The notes under the pieces were generated by a model. The model searched no databases. It was not told the DNA's origin and worked only from the letters and a program-made list of their open reading frames with translations. From Vagococcus fluvialis (GTDB lineage Bacteria > Bacillota > Bacilli > Lactobacillales > Vagococcaceae), in NCBI RefSeq assembly GCF_003337315.1, contig NZ_QPJV01000003.1:1-64000 (forward strand): DNA of 64,000 bases, in the 5' to 3' direction. Positions 10,514 through 22,745 of the stretch are shown here, piece after piece. Position 1 is the stretch's first letter; each line of letters starts with the position of its first letter. Position numbers and translations under genes: made by a program.

Positions 10514-11347
10514 GTGGCGATTAAAAAGTACAAACCTACCACAAATGGTCGTCGTAATATGACTGGTTCAGATTTTGCTGAAATCACAACATCTACTCCA
10601 GAAAAATCATTATTACAACCATTAAAGAAAAACGCTGGACGTAACAACCAAGGTAAAATTACTGTACGTCATCAAGCTGGTGGACACAAACGCCAATACC
10701 GTTTGATCGATTTCAAACGTAACAAAGACAATGTGGTCGGAACTGTTAAAACAGTTGAATATGATCCAAATAGATCTGCTAACATTGCATTGATTCATTA
10801 TACAGATGGAGTTAAAGCTTACATCTTAGCACCAAAAGGACTTAAAGTTGGTGACCGTATTGAGTCAGGCGAAAACGCAGATATCAAAATTGGTAATGCA
10901 TTACCATTAAACAACATTCCAGTTGGTACAGTTGTTCATAACATCGAGTTAAAACCTGGTAAAGGTGGACAATTAATCCGTTCTGCTGGTACAAGTGCTC
11001 AAGTACTTGGTAATGAAGGTAAATATACTTTAGTTCGTTTAAACTCTGGAGAAGTTCGTATGATTTTAGGAACTTGTCGTGCAACAGTTGGTACTGTTGG
11101 TAACGAGCAACACGAATTAATCAATATTGGTAAAGCCGGCCGTAGCCGTTGGATGGGTAAACGTCCAACAGTACGTGGTAGCGTAATGAACCCTAACGAT
11201 CACCCACACGGTGGTGGTGAAGGTAAAGCTCCAATCGGACGTCCATCACCAATGTCTCCATGGGGTAAACCAACTCTTGGATACAAAACTCGTAGCAAAA
11301 AAGCTAAATCAGACAAACTTATTGTTCGTCGTCGTAAAAATAAATAA
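10514..11347 (+). CDS. rplB: 50S ribosomal protein L2
   Basis: Large-subunit core protein near the peptidyl transferase centre. 277 aa with the conserved C-terminal block [10 protein letters not shown], which contains the functional histidine region. The start is GTG after AGGAGGG. Order L23-L2-S19 is canonical. Confidence 0.97.
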   Translation: MAIKKYKPTTNGRRNMTGSDFAEITTSTPEKSLLQPLKKNAGRNNQGKITVRHQAGGHKRQYRLIDFKRNKDNVVGTVKTVEYDPNRSANIALIHYTDGVKAYILAPKGLKVGDRIESGENADIKIGNALPLNNIPVGTVVHNIELKPGKGGQLIRSAGTSAQVLGNEGKYTLVRLNSGEVRMILGTCRATVGTVGNEQHELINIGKAGRSRWMGKRPTVRGSVMNPNDHPHGGGEGKAPIGRPSPMSPWGKPTLGYKTRSKKAKSDKLIVRRRKNK

Positions 11348-11395
11348 AATTAAACTCTTGATTCAAGAGTTCCAAATCTTGAGAGGAGGCTCACC

Positions 11396-11674
11396 ATGGG
11401 TCGTAGCTTGAAAAAAGGACCTTTTGTCGACGACCACTTAATGAAAAAAGTGGAAGCTCAAAAAGATCTACCAAAGAAAAAAGTGATCAAAACTTGGTCT
11501 AGACGCTCAACAATTTTCCCTAACTTTATCGGATATACTATCGCAGTATATGACGGAAGAAAACATGTACCTGTTTACATCCAAGAGGATATGGTAGGAC
11601 ATAAATTAGGTGAATTTGCACCAACAAGAACTTATCGCGGACATGCAGCTGACGATAAGAAAACTAAACGCTAA
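11396..11674 (+). CDS. rpsS: 30S ribosomal protein S19
   Basis: Small-subunit head protein that pairs with S13. The 92 aa begin [15 protein letters not shown] and contain the [11 protein letters not shown] block. RBS GAGAGGAGG. Next to L22 as in all S10 operons. Confidence 0.97.
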   Translation: MGRSLKKGPFVDDHLMKKVEAQKDLPKKKVIKTWSRRSTIFPNFIGYTIAVYDGRKHVPVYIQEDMVGHKLGEFAPTRTYRGHAADDKKTKR

Positions 11675-11692
11675 TTGAGGGAGGCAACGAAC

Positions 11693-12040
11693 ATGTCAGA
11701 AAGAATTACTTCAGCAAAAGCAACTGCTAAAACAGTTCGCGTTTCACCTCGTAAATCAAGATTAGTGATTGACTTAATTAGAGGTAAGAGTGTTGGGGAA
11801 GCAATTTCTATCTTGAAATTCTCACCAAACAAAGCGGCAGGCGTTATTGAAAAAGTATTAATGTCAGCAATTGCAAATGCAGAAAACAACTTTGACTTAG
11901 ACGTTGAAGATTTAGTAGTATCAGAAGCTTTTATTAACGAAGGACCAACGATGAAACGTTTCCGTCCACGTGCGAAAGGTTCTGCATCACCAATCAACAA
12001 ACGTACAAGTCATATTACAGTAGTAGTATCAGAAAGATAA
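11693..12040 (+). CDS. rplV: 50S ribosomal protein L22
   Basis: Tunnel-constriction protein; changes in its beta-hairpin loop can give macrolide resistance in other species. The ATG after GAGGGAGG gives 115 aa beginning [14 protein letters not shown] eighteen bases upstream lies inside the Shine-Dalgarno region and is rejected. No insertion or deletion is evident in the loop near the C-terminus. Confidence 0.95.
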   Translation: MSERITSAKATAKTVRVSPRKSRLVIDLIRGKSVGEAISILKFSPNKAAGVIEKVLMSAIANAENNFDLDVEDLVVSEAFINEGPTMKRFRPRAKGSASPINKRTSHITVVVSER

Positions 12041-12053
12041 GGAGGGACAACCA

Positions 12054-12710
12054 GTGGGTCAAAAAGTACATCCAATTGGAATGCGTGTCGGAGTTATTCG
12101 TGACTGGAACGCAAAATGGTATGCAGAAAAAGAGTATGCAGAATACCTACATGAAGATTTAAAAATTCGTAAGTACATTGCGACTAGATTGGCTGACGCT
12201 TCTGTATCTACCATTGATATCGAACGTGCGGCTAACCGCGTAAATGTTTCTATTCACACTGCTAAACCAGGTATGGTTATTGGTAAAGGTGGATCTGAAG
12301 TTGAAGCTTTAAGAAAAGAATTAAACAAATTAACTGGTAAAAGAGTTCACATCAACATCGTTGAAATCAAAAAACCAGATTTAGATGCTAAATTAGTGGG
12401 TGAAGGAATTGCACGTCAATTAGAAAACCGTGTAGCATTCCGTCGTGCACAAAAACAAGCTATCCAACGTACTATGAGAGCAGGAGCTCAAGGGATCAAA
12501 ACTCAAGTTTCTGGTCGTTTAAATGGTGCAGATATGGCTCGTTCTGAAGGTTATTCTGAAGGAACTGTTCCTTTACATACTTTAAGAGCAGACATCGATT
12601 ATGCTTGGGAAGAAGCAGACACAACATACGGAAAACTAGGAGTTAAAGTGTGGATTTGCCGTGGAGAAATTCTTCCAGAAAAGAAAAACACTGAGAAAGG
12701 AGGGAAATAG
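12054..12710 (+). CDS. rpsC: 30S ribosomal protein S3
   Basis: Small-subunit protein at the mRNA entry channel. The 218 aa have the KH-domain GxxG-type segment [14 protein letters not shown] and the C-terminal S3 domain. The start is GTG after AAGGAGGG. 13 bp after rplV. Confidence 0.97.
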   Translation: MGQKVHPIGMRVGVIRDWNAKWYAEKEYAEYLHEDLKIRKYIATRLADASVSTIDIERAANRVNVSIHTAKPGMVIGKGGSEVEALRKELNKLTGKRVHINIVEIKKPDLDAKLVGEGIARQLENRVAFRRAQKQAIQRTMRAGAQGIKTQVSGRLNGADMARSEGYSEGTVPLHTLRADIDYAWEEADTTYGKLGVKVWICRGEILPEKKNTEKGGK

Positions 12711-12712
12711 TC

Positions 12713-13147
12713 ATGTTAGTACCTAAACGTGTAAAATACCGTCGTGAATTTAGAGGTAAAATGCGTGGTGAAGCTAAAGGTGGAAAAGAAGTAGCATTTG
12801 GTGAATACGGCTTACAAGCTGTTGAATCTTCATGGATTACTAACCGTCAAATCGAAGCTTCTCGTATCGCGATGACTCGTTACATGAAACGTGGTGGGAA
12901 AGTATGGATTAAAATTTTCCCTCATAAATCATATACATCAAAAGCAATTGGTGTTCGTATGGGTAAAGGTAAAGGAGCTCCTGAAGGATGGGTTGCACCA
13001 GTTAAACGTGGAAAAATCATGTTTGAAGTTGCAGGCGTACCTGAAGATGTAGCACGTGAAGCATTAAGACTTGCTTCTCACAAATTACCTGTAAAAACAA
13101 AAATTGTAAAACGTGAAGAAATGGGTGGTGAATCGAATGAAGGTTAA
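12713..13147 (+). CDS. rplP: 50S ribosomal protein L16
   Basis: Binds near the A-site tRNA and helps organise the peptidyl transferase centre. The 144 aa begin [10 protein letters not shown], and the family block [12 protein letters not shown] is intact. Only two bases separate it from rpsC. Its 3' end overlaps the rpmC start by 11 bp. Confidence 0.97.
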   Translation: MLVPKRVKYRREFRGKMRGEAKGGKEVAFGEYGLQAVESSWITNRQIEASRIAMTRYMKRGGKVWIKIFPHKSYTSKAIGVRMGKGKGAPEGWVAPVKRGKIMFEVAGVPEDVAREALRLASHKLPVKTKIVKREEMGGESNEG

Positions 13148-13328
13148 AGATATCAGAGAATTAACCACTACCGAAATGATCGCTAAAGAAAAAGAATTTA
13201 AAGAAGAATTATTCAACTTACGATTCCAATTAGCAACAGGTCAATTAGAAAATACAGCGCGAATTTCTGAAGTTCGTAAATCGATTGCACGCATTAAAAC
13301 AGTTTTGCGTGAAGAAGCTGCTAAGTAA
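13137..13328 (+). CDS. rpmC: 50S ribosomal protein L29
   Basis: Small tunnel-exit protein. The start [10 protein letters not shown] gives 63 aa, the normal length, and overlaps the end of rplP. GGGTGGTG upstream, inside rplP, serves as RBS. A longer in-frame start at 13113 is unlikely. Confidence 0.95.
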   Translation: MKVKDIRELTTTEMIAKEKEFKEELFNLRFQLATGQLENTARISEVRKSIARIKTVLREEAAK

Positions 13329-13351
13329 TAGTGGAAGGAGGCCATTACTAG

Positions 13352-13618
13352 ATGACTCAAGAAAGAAATGAACGTAAAGTTTATACTGGACGTGTGGTTT
13401 CAGACAAAATGGATAAAACTATCGTTGTTGTCGTAGAAACTAGAAAAACTCATAAAATTTATGGTAAACGTGTTAAATATTCTAAAAAATATTACGCACA
13501 TGATGAAAACAACGTTGCAAAAATGGGAGACATCGTTAAAATTATGGAAACTCGTCCATTGTCTGCGAAGAAACGCTTCCGTTTAGTAGAAGTTGTTGAA
13601 GAAGCAGTAATTATTTAA
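13352..13618 (+). CDS. rpsQ: 30S ribosomal protein S17
   Basis: Early 16S rRNA-binding protein with an OB fold. 88 aa; the conserved [14 protein letters not shown] block is near the N-terminus. RBS GGAAGGAGG. Standard spc-proximal position. Confidence 0.97.
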   Translation: MTQERNERKVYTGRVVSDKMDKTIVVVVETRKTHKIYGKRVKYSKKYYAHDENNVAKMGDIVKIMETRPLSAKKRFRLVEVVEEAVII

Positions 13619-13651
13619 TTCGAATTTTCCTATAAGAGACTGAAAGTTTGA

Positions 13652-14035
<384 letters not shown>

Positions 14036-14069
14036 TATAAACCTATGTTTAAAGGAGGTGCGAAACAAG

Positions 14070-14381
14070 ATGTTCGTTAAAAAAGGCGATAAAGTAAAAG
14101 TAATCTCAGGTAAAGATAAAAACAAAGAGGGAATCGTACTCCAAGCATTTCCTAAGAAAGATCGCGTCATCGTTGAAGGTGTTAACGTTATGAAAAAACA
14201 CCAAAAACCTAGCGCGGCTGCTCCTCAAGGAGGAATTATCGAAATGGAAGCATCTATTCACGTTTCTAATGTAATGGTGATTGATCCGTCAAACGGTGAA
14301 CCAACACGTGTAGGATATAAAGAGGTAGATGGTAAAAAAGTACGTATTTCTAAGAAAACTGGCGAAGTTTTAGATAAATAA
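14070..14381 (+). CDS. rplX: 50S ribosomal protein L24
   Basis: Assembly initiator for the large subunit, with a KOW motif ([18 protein letters not shown]). The ATG after AAAGGAGGTG gives 103 aa. A GTG at 14058 lies within the Shine-Dalgarno sequence and is rejected. Confidence 0.96.
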   Translation: MFVKKGDKVKVISGKDKNKEGIVLQAFPKKDRVIVEGVNVMKKHQKPSAAAPQGGIIEMEASIHVSNVMVIDPSNGEPTRVGYKEVDGKKVRISKKTGEVLDK

Positions 14382-14407
14382 GTCGTGAGGAAGGAGGACA
14401 AATCTGA

Positions 14408-14947
14408 ATGAACCGCTTAAAAACAAAGTATATTAGTGAAGTAACACCTTCATTAATGGAAAAATTTAACTACACTTCAGTAATGCAAACACCAAAAGTT
14501 GATAAAATCGTTATTAACATGGGTGTTGGTGATGCTGTTTCAAATAGTAAAAACCTAGATAAAGCTGTTGAAGAACTAGCTTTAATCTCAGGACAAAAAC
14601 CAATTATCACAAAAGCTAAGAAATCAATCGCTGGTTTCCGTTTACGTGAAGGTATGCCTATTGGCTGTAAAGTAACATTACGTGGCGAAAGAATGTACGA
14701 ATTTTTAGATAAATTAGTATCTGTCTCTTTACCTCGTGTACGTGACTTCCATGGTATCAGCAACAAATCATTTGACGGTCGTGGAAACTACACTTTAGGT
14801 GTTAAAGAACAATTAATCTTCCCTGAAGTTGACTACGATTTAGTAGATAAAGTTCGAGGAATGGACATTGTTATTGTTACAACTGCTAACACTGACGAAG
14901 AAGGTCGTGAGTTATTAACTCAACTTGGAATGCCATTCCAAAAATAA
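14408..14947 (+). CDS. rplE: 50S ribosomal protein L5
   Basis: 5S rRNA-binding protein contacting P-site tRNA. The 179 aa contain [12 protein letters not shown] and the LPRVRDFHG signature. RBS GGAAGGAGG. Order L24-L5-S14 is canonical. Confidence 0.97.
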   Translation: MNRLKTKYISEVTPSLMEKFNYTSVMQTPKVDKIVINMGVGDAVSNSKNLDKAVEELALISGQKPIITKAKKSIAGFRLREGMPIGCKVTLRGERMYEFLDKLVSVSLPRVRDFHGISNKSFDGRGNYTLGVKEQLIFPEVDYDLVDKVRGMDIVIVTTANTDEEGRELLTQLGMPFQK

Positions 14948-14965
14948 TTTAAGGAGGCGAACTAC

Positions 14966-15151
14966 GTGGCTAAAAAATCAATGATCGCTAAAAACAAGCG
15001 TCCAGCAAAATTTGCAGTACAAGAGTACACTCGTTGTGAACGTTGTGGACGTCCACATTCAGTATATCGTAAATTCAAACTTTGCCGTATTTGCTTCCGT
15101 GAACTTGCCTATAAAGGACAAATTCCCGGCGTGAAGAAAGCAAGCTGGTAA
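14966..15151 (+). CDS. rpsN: 30S ribosomal protein S14, zinc-binding type
   Basis: The 61-aa S14 with all four zinc ligands (C24, C27, C40, C43), the short C+ form. Many Firmicutes carry a second, zinc-free S14 elsewhere for zinc starvation; none is in this window. The start is GTG after AAGGAGG. Also called rpsZ. Confidence 0.97.
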   Translation: MAKKSMIAKNKRPAKFAVQEYTRCERCGRPHSVYRKFKLCRICFRELAYKGQIPGVKKASW

Positions 15152-15184
15152 AATAGTAAACCGCTAAAGGAGGTAAACAAATCA

Positions 15185-15583
15185 ATGGTTATGACAGATC
15201 CAATCGCAGATTTTCTAACTCGTATTCGTAATGCGAATATCGTAAGACACGAATCATTAGAAGTACCTGCATCAACTATCAAACTAGAAGTCGCTAAAAT
15301 CTTACAACGTGAAGGTTTCATCCGCGACGTAGAATACATTGAAGATGACAAACAAAACATCATCCGTGTTTTCTTAAAATATGGTAAAAACGACGAGCGC
15401 GTTATTACTAACTTAAAACGTATCTCAAAACCAGGTTTACGTGCTTATGTAAAAGCAAATGAAGTACCTAAAGTATTAAACGGTTTAGGTATTGCAATTA
15501 TCTCAACTTCAGAAGGTATCTTAACTGATAAAGAAGCTAGAGAGCGTAATGTTGGTGGAGAAGTATTAGCATACGTTTGGTAA
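15185..15583 (+). CDS. rpsH: 30S ribosomal protein S8
   Basis: 16S rRNA-binding protein; in E. coli it represses the spc operon. 132 aa starting [11 protein letters not shown]; the first of two in-frame ATGs is better spaced from AAAGGAGG. The C-terminal [13 protein letters not shown] signature is intact. Confidence 0.97.
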   Translation: MVMTDPIADFLTRIRNANIVRHESLEVPASTIKLEVAKILQREGFIRDVEYIEDDKQNIIRVFLKYGKNDERVITNLKRISKPGLRAYVKANEVPKVLNGLGIAIISTSEGILTDKEARERNVGGEVLAYVW

Positions 15584-15614
15584 TCAAAAACTTAAAACGA
15601 GGAGGTGTCCTAGA

Positions 15615-16151
15615 GTGAGTCGTATTGGAAATAAACCAGTCGTTATTCCTGCAGGTGTAACTATTACACAAAACGGAACAACTGTAACTGTAAAAGGACC
15701 TAAAGGTGAATTAACTCGTGAGTTTTCACCAAATATTACTTTAAATATTGAAGAAGGCGTAGTTACTTTAACTCGTCCTGACGATAGCAAAGAAAACAAA
15801 ACAATGCATGGAACTATGCGTGCTAACCTAAACAACATGGTTGTTGGTGTTAGTGAAGGTTTCGCTAAAGCTTTAGAATTAATTGGGGTTGGATACCGTG
15901 CGCAATTACAAGGTAAAAAACTTGTATTAAACGTTGGGTACTCTCATCCAATCGAATTCGAAACGCCAGAAGGTATCGAAATCGAAGTTCCTTCAAACAC
16001 ATCTATTATTGTTAAAGGATCTAACAAAGAAGTTGTTGGAGAATTAGCAGCTAATATTCGTGGAACACGTCCACCAGAGCCTTATAAAGGTAAAGGAGTT
16101 CGCTATGTTGGTGAACACGTAAGACGTAAAGAAGGTAAAACAGGTAAATAA
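15615..16151 (+). CDS. rplF: 50S ribosomal protein L6
   Basis: Large-subunit protein near the factor-binding site. The 178 aa begin [15 protein letters not shown] and end with the [13 protein letters not shown] signature. GTG start after CGAGGAGGTG. Confidence 0.97.
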   Translation: MSRIGNKPVVIPAGVTITQNGTTVTVKGPKGELTREFSPNITLNIEEGVVTLTRPDDSKENKTMHGTMRANLNNMVVGVSEGFAKALELIGVGYRAQLQGKKLVLNVGYSHPIEFETPEGIEIEVPSNTSIIVKGSNKEVVGELAANIRGTRPPEPYKGKGVRYVGEHVRRKEGKTGK

Positions 16152-16176
16152 CAAATAAATTAACGAGGTGACAAGT

Positions 16177-16533
16177 GTGATTTCAAAACCAGATAAAAAT
16201 AAAGTACGTCAAAAGCGTCATGCTCGCGTACGTAGTAAAATCTCTGGTACTGCCGAGTGCCCACGCTTGAACGTATTCCGTTCTAACAAAAACATCTACG
16301 CTCAATTAATTGATGACGTAGCGGGTGTGACACTTACAAGTGCCTCTACTGTAGATAAAGATATTACAGCAGAAAACAAAACTGAAGCAGCTAAAGCTGT
16401 AGGTGCTTCAATTGCTAAAAAAGCAACAGAAAAAGGTATTAAAGAAGTAGTCTTTGACCGTGGTGGATACCTTTACCATGGCCGTGTAGCAGCTTTAGCT
16501 GAAGCAGCTCGCGAAAATGGATTAGAATTTTAG
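16177..16533 (+). CDS. rplR: 50S ribosomal protein L18
   Basis: 5S rRNA-binding protein. Two in-frame GTG codons occur. The first (16168) is part of the ACGAGGTG ribosome binding site, so the second (16177) is chosen, giving 118 aa beginning MISKPDKNK. The [14 protein letters not shown] block is typical. Confidence 0.93.
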   Translation: MISKPDKNKVRQKRHARVRSKISGTAECPRLNVFRSNKNIYAQLIDDVAGVTLTSASTVDKDITAENKTEAAKAVGASIAKKATEKGIKEVVFDRGGYLYHGRVAALAEAARENGLEF

Positions 16534-16553
16534 GAAAGGGAGGAAAACTATTC

Positions 16554-17054
16554 ATGGCTAATATTGATCATAAACAATTTGAATTAGAAGACCGCGTTGT
16601 TGCGATTAACCGCGTTTCTAAAGTTGTTAAAGGTGGACGCCGTATGCGCTTCTCTGCTCTTGTAGTAGTTGGAGATAGAAACGGACATGTTGGATTTGGA
16701 ACTGGTAAAGCTCAAGAAGTACCAGAAGCTATTCGTAAAGCTATTGAAGATGCTAAAAAGAACGTTATTGAAGTTCCTATGGTAGGTTCAACAATTCCTC
16801 ATGAAGTTATCGGATCTTTCTGTGGTGGACGTATCTTAATGAAACCTGCTTTAGCGGGTTCTGGAGTTGCAGCTGGTGGACCGGTTCGTGCCGTCCTTGA
16901 ATTAGCTGGTATCTCAGATATCACATCAAAATCTTTAGGATCTAACACACCTGTAAACGTTGTTCGCGCAACTGTTGAAGGATTAAACAGATTAAAACGT
17001 GCAGAAGATGTTGCTGAATTACGTGGCATTTCTGTAGAGAAACTAATCGGATAG
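16554..17054 (+). CDS. rpsE: 30S ribosomal protein S5
   Basis: Decoding-fidelity protein. 166 aa with the N-terminal double-stranded RNA-binding fold ([18 protein letters not shown]). The loop in which spectinomycin-resistance changes occur looks standard. RBS GGAAAGGGAGG. Confidence 0.97.
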   Translation: MANIDHKQFELEDRVVAINRVSKVVKGGRRMRFSALVVVGDRNGHVGFGTGKAQEVPEAIRKAIEDAKKNVIEVPMVGSTIPHEVIGSFCGGRILMKPALAGSGVAAGGPVRAVLELAGISDITSKSLGSNTPVNVVRATVEGLNRLKRAEDVAELRGISVEKLIG

Positions 17055-17065
17055 GAGGACCAAAA

Positions 17066-17245
17066 ATGAGCGAATTAAAAATTACTTTAAAACGTAGTAT
17101 CATTGGACGTCCTCAAAACCAACGTGATACAGTTAAAGCTTTAGGTTTAGGAAAAATGCATTCAACTGTAGTAAAACCTAACAACGAAGCAATCAAAGGT
17201 ATGGTTAATACTGTTTCACATTTAGTGGACGTAGAAGAAATATAA
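17066..17245 (+). CDS. rpmD: 50S ribosomal protein L30
   Basis: A 59-aa ORF beginning [16 protein letters not shown], with AGGAGG six bases before the ATG, lying between rpsE and rplO as usual. The [15 protein letters not shown] block identifies the family. Confidence 0.96.
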   Translation: MSELKITLKRSIIGRPQNQRDTVKALGLGKMHSTVVKPNNEAIKGMVNTVSHLVDVEEI

Positions 17246-17286
17246 GAAGTATTCTTTAGAAACTAGTACAAGGAGGTGCCGAGCTA

Positions 17287-17727
17287 ATGAAACTTCATGA
17301 ATTACATCCGGCAGAAGGATCAAGACATGTACGCAATCGTGTAGGACGTGGATCATCATCTGGTAACGGTAAAACATCTGGTCGTGGACAAAAAGGTCAA
17401 AAATCACGTTCAGGTGGTGGCGTACGTTTAGGATTTGAAGGTGGACAAACTCCATTATTCATGCGTTTACCAAAACGTGGATTCACTAACATTAATCGTA
17501 AAGATTATGCAATCGTCAACTTAGACGTATTGAACCGATTCGAAGATGGTGCCGAAGTAACACCAACTACTTTAATTGAAGCAGGAATTGTTAAAGATGC
17601 TAAATCTGGAATTAAAATTTTAGGTAACGGTGAGTTAACTAAAAAATTATCAGTTAAAGCAGCTAAATTCTCAAAATCTGCTACAACTGCAATTGAAGCA
17701 GCTGGTGGATCAGTAGAGGTGATCTAA
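17287..17727 (+). CDS. rplO: 50S ribosomal protein L15
   Basis: 146 aa beginning [18 protein letters not shown], with the glycine/arginine-rich N-terminal extension typical of L15 that penetrates the 23S rRNA core. RBS AAGGAGGTG. The stop overlaps the secY start by one base (TAATG), giving translational coupling. Confidence 0.97.
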   Translation: MKLHELHPAEGSRHVRNRVGRGSSSGNGKTSGRGQKGQKSRSGGGVRLGFEGGQTPLFMRLPKRGFTNINRKDYAIVNLDVLNRFEDGAEVTPTTLIEAGIVKDAKSGIKILGNGELTKKLSVKAAKFSKSATTAIEAAGGSVEVI

Positions 17728-19025
17728 TGTTTAAACTGTTGAAGGATTCGTTTAAGGTAAAAAATATTCGTAGTAAAATATTTTTTACGCTATTCATTCT
17801 CTTCGCGTTTAGAGTTGGTGCCCATATTACAGTTCCAGGTGTTAATGCTAAAGCGTTATTAGATCTTAATGATTTAGCATTAGTAGCTATGTTTAATCAA
17901 GTGAGTGGTAATGCTATGGAAAGATTCTCATTGTTCGCAATGGGAGTTTCGCCATATATTACTTCTTCCATTATTATCCAATTACTTCAAATGGATATTG
18001 TTCCTAAATTTGTAGAATGGTCGAAACAAGGTGAGGTTGGTAGACGTAAGTTAAACCAAGCAACTCGCTACTTAACACTTGTGTTAGGTTTTGTTCAATC
18101 CGTTGCGATTACAGCAGGTTTTAACTACTACACAAATGCAGGACTTGTGACTTCACCAAGTGTTTACACGTACTTTACGATAGGTTTAATCCTAACAGCT
18201 GGTACGATGTTAGTAACTTGGATGGGTGAGCAAATTTCAGAAAAAGGTATTGGTAATGGGGTTTCAATGATTATCTTTGCAGGTATTATTGCAAAACTTC
18301 CTGGAAGCATCAAAGAAATATACCAAGCTTATTTTGTTAATATTGATAAAGCTGATTTGGCTAAGTCATTCATCTTTATTGCTATCTTAATTGTTGCTGT
18401 GTTATTCATCGTAACTATGGTTACTTATGTACAACAAGCAGAAAGAAAGATTCCAATTCAATATACAAAACGTGTTGCTGGTGCACCGCAAAGTAGTTAT
18501 TTACCATTAAAAGTAAATGCAGCCGGAGTTATTCCAGTAATCTTTGCGAGTTCATTCATTGCAACGCCACAAGCTTTTCTAAGTGCATTTCAAGTATCTC
18601 AAGGTGGTAAACCTTGGTTCCAGTTCTTAGAACAAATCTTTAACTATTCAACTATTCCTGGCGGGATAGTATATACAATCCTGATTATTGCTTTTACGTT
18701 CTTCTATGCCTTTGTTCAGGTTAATCCTGAGAAAATGGCTGAGAACTTGCAGAAGCAAGGGAGCTATATTCCAAGTGTACGCCCTGGTAAAGAAACTGAA
18801 AACTATGTATCTAGTCTCTTAATGAAACTAAGTACTGTGGGCTCATTGTTCTTAGGGTTAGTGGCGATCTTACCAATCATTGCTCAAAATGTTTGGAACC
18901 TACCCCAATCAATCGGTTTAGGTGGGACAAGTTTACTGATTGTCATTAGTGTTGCTCTTGAAACGAATAAACAGCTTGAAGGGTTACTATTGAAACGTCA
19001 GTATACTGGTTTTATCAGAGAGTAA
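17727..19025 (+). CDS. secY: Protein translocase channel subunit SecY
   Basis: Central pore of the Sec translocon in the cytoplasmic membrane. 432 aa, about 10 membrane helices. The cytoplasmic loop QQAERKIPIQYTKR and the motif GQQ-like WMGEQISEKGIGNG are conserved. Coupled to rplO. The GAGGTG within the rplO end serves as RBS. Confidence 0.97.
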   Translation: MFKLLKDSFKVKNIRSKIFFTLFILFAFRVGAHITVPGVNAKALLDLNDLALVAMFNQVSGNAMERFSLFAMGVSPYITSSIIIQLLQMDIVPKFVEWSKQGEVGRRKLNQATRYLTLVLGFVQSVAITAGFNYYTNAGLVTSPSVYTYFTIGLILTAGTMLVTWMGEQISEKGIGNGVSMIIFAGIIAKLPGSIKEIYQAYFVNIDKADLAKSFIFIAILIVAVLFIVTMVTYVQQAERKIPIQYTKRVAGAPQSSYLPLKVNAAGVIPVIFASSFIATPQAFLSAFQVSQGGKPWFQFLEQIFNYSTIPGGIVYTILIIAFTFFYAFVQVNPEKMAENLQKQGSYIPSVRPGKETENYVSSLLMKLSTVGSLFLGLVAILPIIAQNVWNLPQSIGLGGTSLLIVISVALETNKQLEGLLLKRQYTGFIRE

Positions 19026-19032
19026 GAGTAGT

Positions 19033-19063
19033 GTGTTGAGGCTTAATTCCTCAGCACTTTTCT
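19033..19063 (+). terminator. Weak terminator or attenuator between secY and adk
   Basis: GTGTTGAGG and CCTCAGCAC form a 9-bp stem (one G-U) followed by TTTTCT. It lies just before the adk ribosome binding site, so it may modulate read-through rather than end the operon. Confidence 0.5.
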
Positions 19064-19072
19064 CGAACTTAA

Positions 19073-19738
<666 letters not shown>

Positions 19739-19794
19739 TCATTTATCTAGCTATCTATTATTCTATGAGAATCAAAGCTGTTTCTGGAAAAGAA

Positions 19795-19831
19795 GTTGAT
19801 GACAGGTAATTTTACCTATCAACTTTATTTT
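19795..19831 (+). terminator. Terminator of the spc operon
   Basis: GTTGAT and AGGTAA pair with TTACCT and ATCAAC across a 3-nt bulge, then TTTATTTT follows. It lies just upstream of the infA promoter. Confidence 0.65.
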
Positions 19832-19852
19832 GTGTTGTAGTTATGCTATAAT
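19824..19852 (+). promoter_or_regulatory. Promoter of the infA-rplQ (alpha) operon
   Basis: An extended -10 element TGCTATAAT, with TATAAT at 19847-19852. TTTATT at -35 lies 17 bp upstream and overlaps the T-run of the preceding terminator. A leader of about 85 nt follows before infA. Confidence 0.65.
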
Positions 19853-19943
19853 ACTAAAGTTGGAAAGAAATAGGCTAAAGTTCTATTTTTTGTCAATTTG
19901 TCGCATATGTCAGATGCAAACAATGTATAAGGAGGTACTAGTT

Positions 19944-20308
<365 letters not shown>

Positions 20309-20325
20309 AAGGAGGTTAACGAATA

Positions 20326-20691
20326 ATGGCTCGTATTGCAGGTGTAGATATTCCCCGTAATAAACGCGTAGTTATTTCGCTTACATACATTTATGGAATC
20401 GGAAAGAAAACTTCTCAAGATATCTTGAAAGAAGCTGGAGTTTCTGAAGAAATTCGTGTTAGCGACTTAACAAACGAACAAACAGATTCAATCCGTGCAG
20501 TCATCGACAAATTAAAAGTTGAAGGTGATTTACGTCGTGAAGTAAACTTAAACATCAAACGTTTGATGGAAATCGGTTCATACAGAGGTATCCGTCATCG
20601 TCGTGGATTACCAACTCGTGGACAAAACACGAAAAATAATGCACGTACAAGAAAAGGTCCAGCACGTTCTATCGCTGGTAAGAAAAAATAA
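20326..20691 (+). CDS. rpsM: 30S ribosomal protein S13
   Basis: Head protein contacting P-site tRNA and S19. 121 aa beginning [15 protein letters not shown]; the C-terminal [14 protein letters not shown] tail is typical. RBS AAGGAGG. Confidence 0.97.
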   Translation: MARIAGVDIPRNKRVVISLTYIYGIGKKTSQDILKEAGVSEEIRVSDLTNEQTDSIRAVIDKLKVEGDLRREVNLNIKRLMEIGSYRGIRHRRGLPTRGQNTKNNARTRKGPARSIAGKKK

Positions 20692-20721
20692 GAATTTTCA
20701 GTGAAGGAGGTATAAAGCTTC

Positions 20722-21111
20722 ATGGTAGCAAAAAAAGTATCTAGAAAACGTCGTGTGAAAAAGAATATCGAAGCTGGTATTGCACACATTCATTCTACTT
20801 TCAATAACACAATCGTAATGTTGACAGATGTGCATGGTAACGCTATTGCATGGTCATCAGCAGGATCATTAGGTTTTAAAGGTAGTAAAAAAGCAACACC
20901 ATTCGCAGCTCAAATGGCAGCAGAAGTTGCAGCTAAAGCAGCAATGGAACACGGTTTAAAAACTGTTGACGTAACTGTTAAAGGACCAGGATCTGGTCGT
21001 GAAGCAGCTATTCGTTCATTACAAGCAACAGGATTAGAAGTGACAGCAATTCGTGACGTTACTCCAGTTCCTCATAATGGATGCCGCCCTCCAAAACGCC
21101 GTCGTGTTTAG
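20722..21111 (+). CDS. rpsK: 30S ribosomal protein S11
   Basis: Platform protein of the small subunit, lining the mRNA exit. The 129 aa end with [11 protein letters not shown], an invariant C-terminus. RBS GAAGGAGG. Confidence 0.97.
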   Translation: MVAKKVSRKRRVKKNIEAGIAHIHSTFNNTIVMLTDVHGNAIAWSSAGSLGFKGSKKATPFAAQMAAEVAAKAAMEHGLKTVDVTVKGPGSGREAAIRSLQATGLEVTAIRDVTPVPHNGCRPPKRRRV

Positions 21112-21192
21112 TGAGTGAGTTCATTCAAATGATTAGAACTTTTAGCGACATTGAGCAGGACACTTTTCGTTTTGAAAGGGGTATAGAGAAGA

Positions 21193-22131
21193 ATGATTGA
21201 ATTTGAGAAACCAAGAATCACAAAGATTGATGAAGATAGAGATTATGGCAAGTTCGTCATCGAGCCACTTGAAAGAGGCTATGGAACTACGTTAGGTAAC
21301 TCATTACGCCGTATTTTATTGTCATCTCTTCCAGGTGCTGCAATCACAAATCTTCAAATTGATGGTGTATTACATGAGTTTTCTACTGTCAAAGGAGTGC
21401 GTGAAGATGTCACTCAAATAATCTTAAATATCAAAGGCTTAGCACTTAAAATGTATGCTGAGGGTGAAAAAACTTTAGAAATCGATATTACTGGACCAGC
21501 TAATGTGACTGCAGGTGACATTATTACTGATAGTGATGTTGAGATCATGAATAAAGATTTATTTATCTGTAGCGTATCTGAAGGTGCAACATTCCGTGCA
21601 AGTTTAACTGTTAAACCTGGACGTGGATATTCAAAAGCTGATGAAAATAAAAGTGAAGATATGCCAATTGGTGTTTTACCAGTGGATTCTATCTACACAC
21701 CGATTAAACGTGTTAACTACCAAGTAGAAAACACACGTGTTGGTCGTCGTGATGATTTTGACAAATTAACTTTAGATGTATGGACAGACGGTTCTATTGC
21801 ACCTCAAGAGGCTATCAGTTTATCTGCTAAAATCTTGACTGAGCATTTAGACATCTTTGTTAACTTAACAGACGAAGCTAAAAATGCTGAAATCATGATC
21901 GAAAAAGAAGAAACACAAAAAGAAAAAATGTTGGAAACAACAATAGAAGAATTAGATTTATCTGTTCGTTCTTATAACTGTTTGAAACGCGCTGGTATCA
22001 ATACATTACAAGAATTAACGAATAAGTCTGAAGCAGAAATGATTAAAGTTCGTAACTTAGGACGTAAATCACTTGAAGAAGTAAAAGCTAAATTAGCTGA
22101 TTTAGAACTAGGTCTACGCCAAGACGATTAA
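21193..22131 (+). CDS. rpoA: RNA polymerase alpha subunit
   Basis: 312 aa: an N-terminal assembly domain (to about residue 230), a flexible acidic linker (about 231-245), and a C-terminal domain with the [15 protein letters not shown] helix that binds UP elements and activators. RBS AAAGGGG is weaker than its neighbours. Expected order S11-alpha-L17. Confidence 0.97.
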   Translation: MIEFEKPRITKIDEDRDYGKFVIEPLERGYGTTLGNSLRRILLSSLPGAAITNLQIDGVLHEFSTVKGVREDVTQIILNIKGLALKMYAEGEKTLEIDITGPANVTAGDIITDSDVEIMNKDLFICSVSEGATFRASLTVKPGRGYSKADENKSEDMPIGVLPVDSIYTPIKRVNYQVENTRVGRRDDFDKLTLDVWTDGSIAPQEAISLSAKILTEHLDIFVNLTDEAKNAEIMIEKEETQKEKMLETTIEELDLSVRSYNCLKRAGINTLQELTNKSEAEMIKVRNLGRKSLEEVKAKLADLELGLRQDD

Positions 22132-22160
22132 TCATTTATTGACATAAGGAGGAATACGAC

Positions 22161-22547
22161 GTGAGTTATCGTAAATTAGGTCGCACAAGCAGCCAAAGAA
22201 AAGCAATGTTACGTGATTTAACAACTGATTTAATTATCAACGAACGCATTGAAACAACTGAAGCTCGTGCCAAAGAAATCCGTTCAACTACTGAAAAAAT
22301 GATTACTTTAGGCAAACGTGGAGATCTTCATGCTCGTCGTCAAGCTGCAGCTTTTGTTCGTAATGAATTATTAGAAGCACGTTTAGACGAATCTGGAGAG
22401 AACATCATCCAAGAAACAGCTTTACAAAAATTATTCAACGACTTGGGACCTCGTTACCAAGATCGCCAAGGTGGTTACACACGTATCCTTAAAAAAGGAC
22501 AACGTCGCGGAGACGCTGCACCAATGGTAATTATTGAATTAGTTTAA
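22161..22547 (+). CDS. rplQ: 50S ribosomal protein L17
   Basis: 128 aa beginning [17 protein letters not shown], with GTG start after AAGGAGG. Last gene of the alpha operon; the L17 downstream RNA element follows at once. Confidence 0.97.
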   Translation: MSYRKLGRTSSQRKAMLRDLTTDLIINERIETTEARAKEIRSTTEKMITLGKRGDLHARRQAAAFVRNELLEARLDESGENIIQETALQKLFNDLGPRYQDRQGGYTRILKKGQRRGDAAPMVIIELV

Positions 22548-22567
22548 TAATTAAATTAAGTTTTGAT

Positions 22568-22692
22568 CACTTTATAGATGATTCTTTTAGAGTGTTATGA
22601 TGTTGGAAAATTTATTTTTTCCGAGTCTAGCTCGGTGCTAATCCTCTGACTTTTAGTCGGAGGAGGCGCGCTCATCATATAAAGTGCTTTTT
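22568..22692 (+). ncRNA. L17 downstream element (structured 3' UTR)
   Basis: Two hairpins, CCGAG/CTCGG (22621-22635) and CCTCTGACT/AGTCGGAGG (22643-22663), are enclosed by TATGATG (22596-22602) pairing with CATCATA (22673-22679). Alternatively CACTTTATA (22568-22576) pairs with TATAAAGTG (22678-22686), followed by CTTTTTTT. Position directly after rplQ in a lactic acid bacterium matches the published L17 downstream element; the assignment rests on context and fold, not on a covariance search. Confidence 0.75.
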
Positions 22693-22745
22693 TTATACGT
22701 TCGTTTTAATGCGCTTTAATTGTCATTTATCTGAATAAAGATTAA

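Noticed and set aside
10884-11084. Minus-strand ORF inside rplB
   Set aside because: A shadow frame of a highly biased ribosomal gene, with no RBS and no protein-like composition. The same reasoning removes the other antisense frames within fusA, tuf, rplC, rplD, rplE, rplF, rpsE and rplO.
22568-22692. Vitamin riboswitch (TPP, FMN or cobalamin) in front of the ECF genes
   Set aside because: None of the conserved core motifs of these riboswitches is visible, and the position right after rplQ fits the L17 downstream element better.
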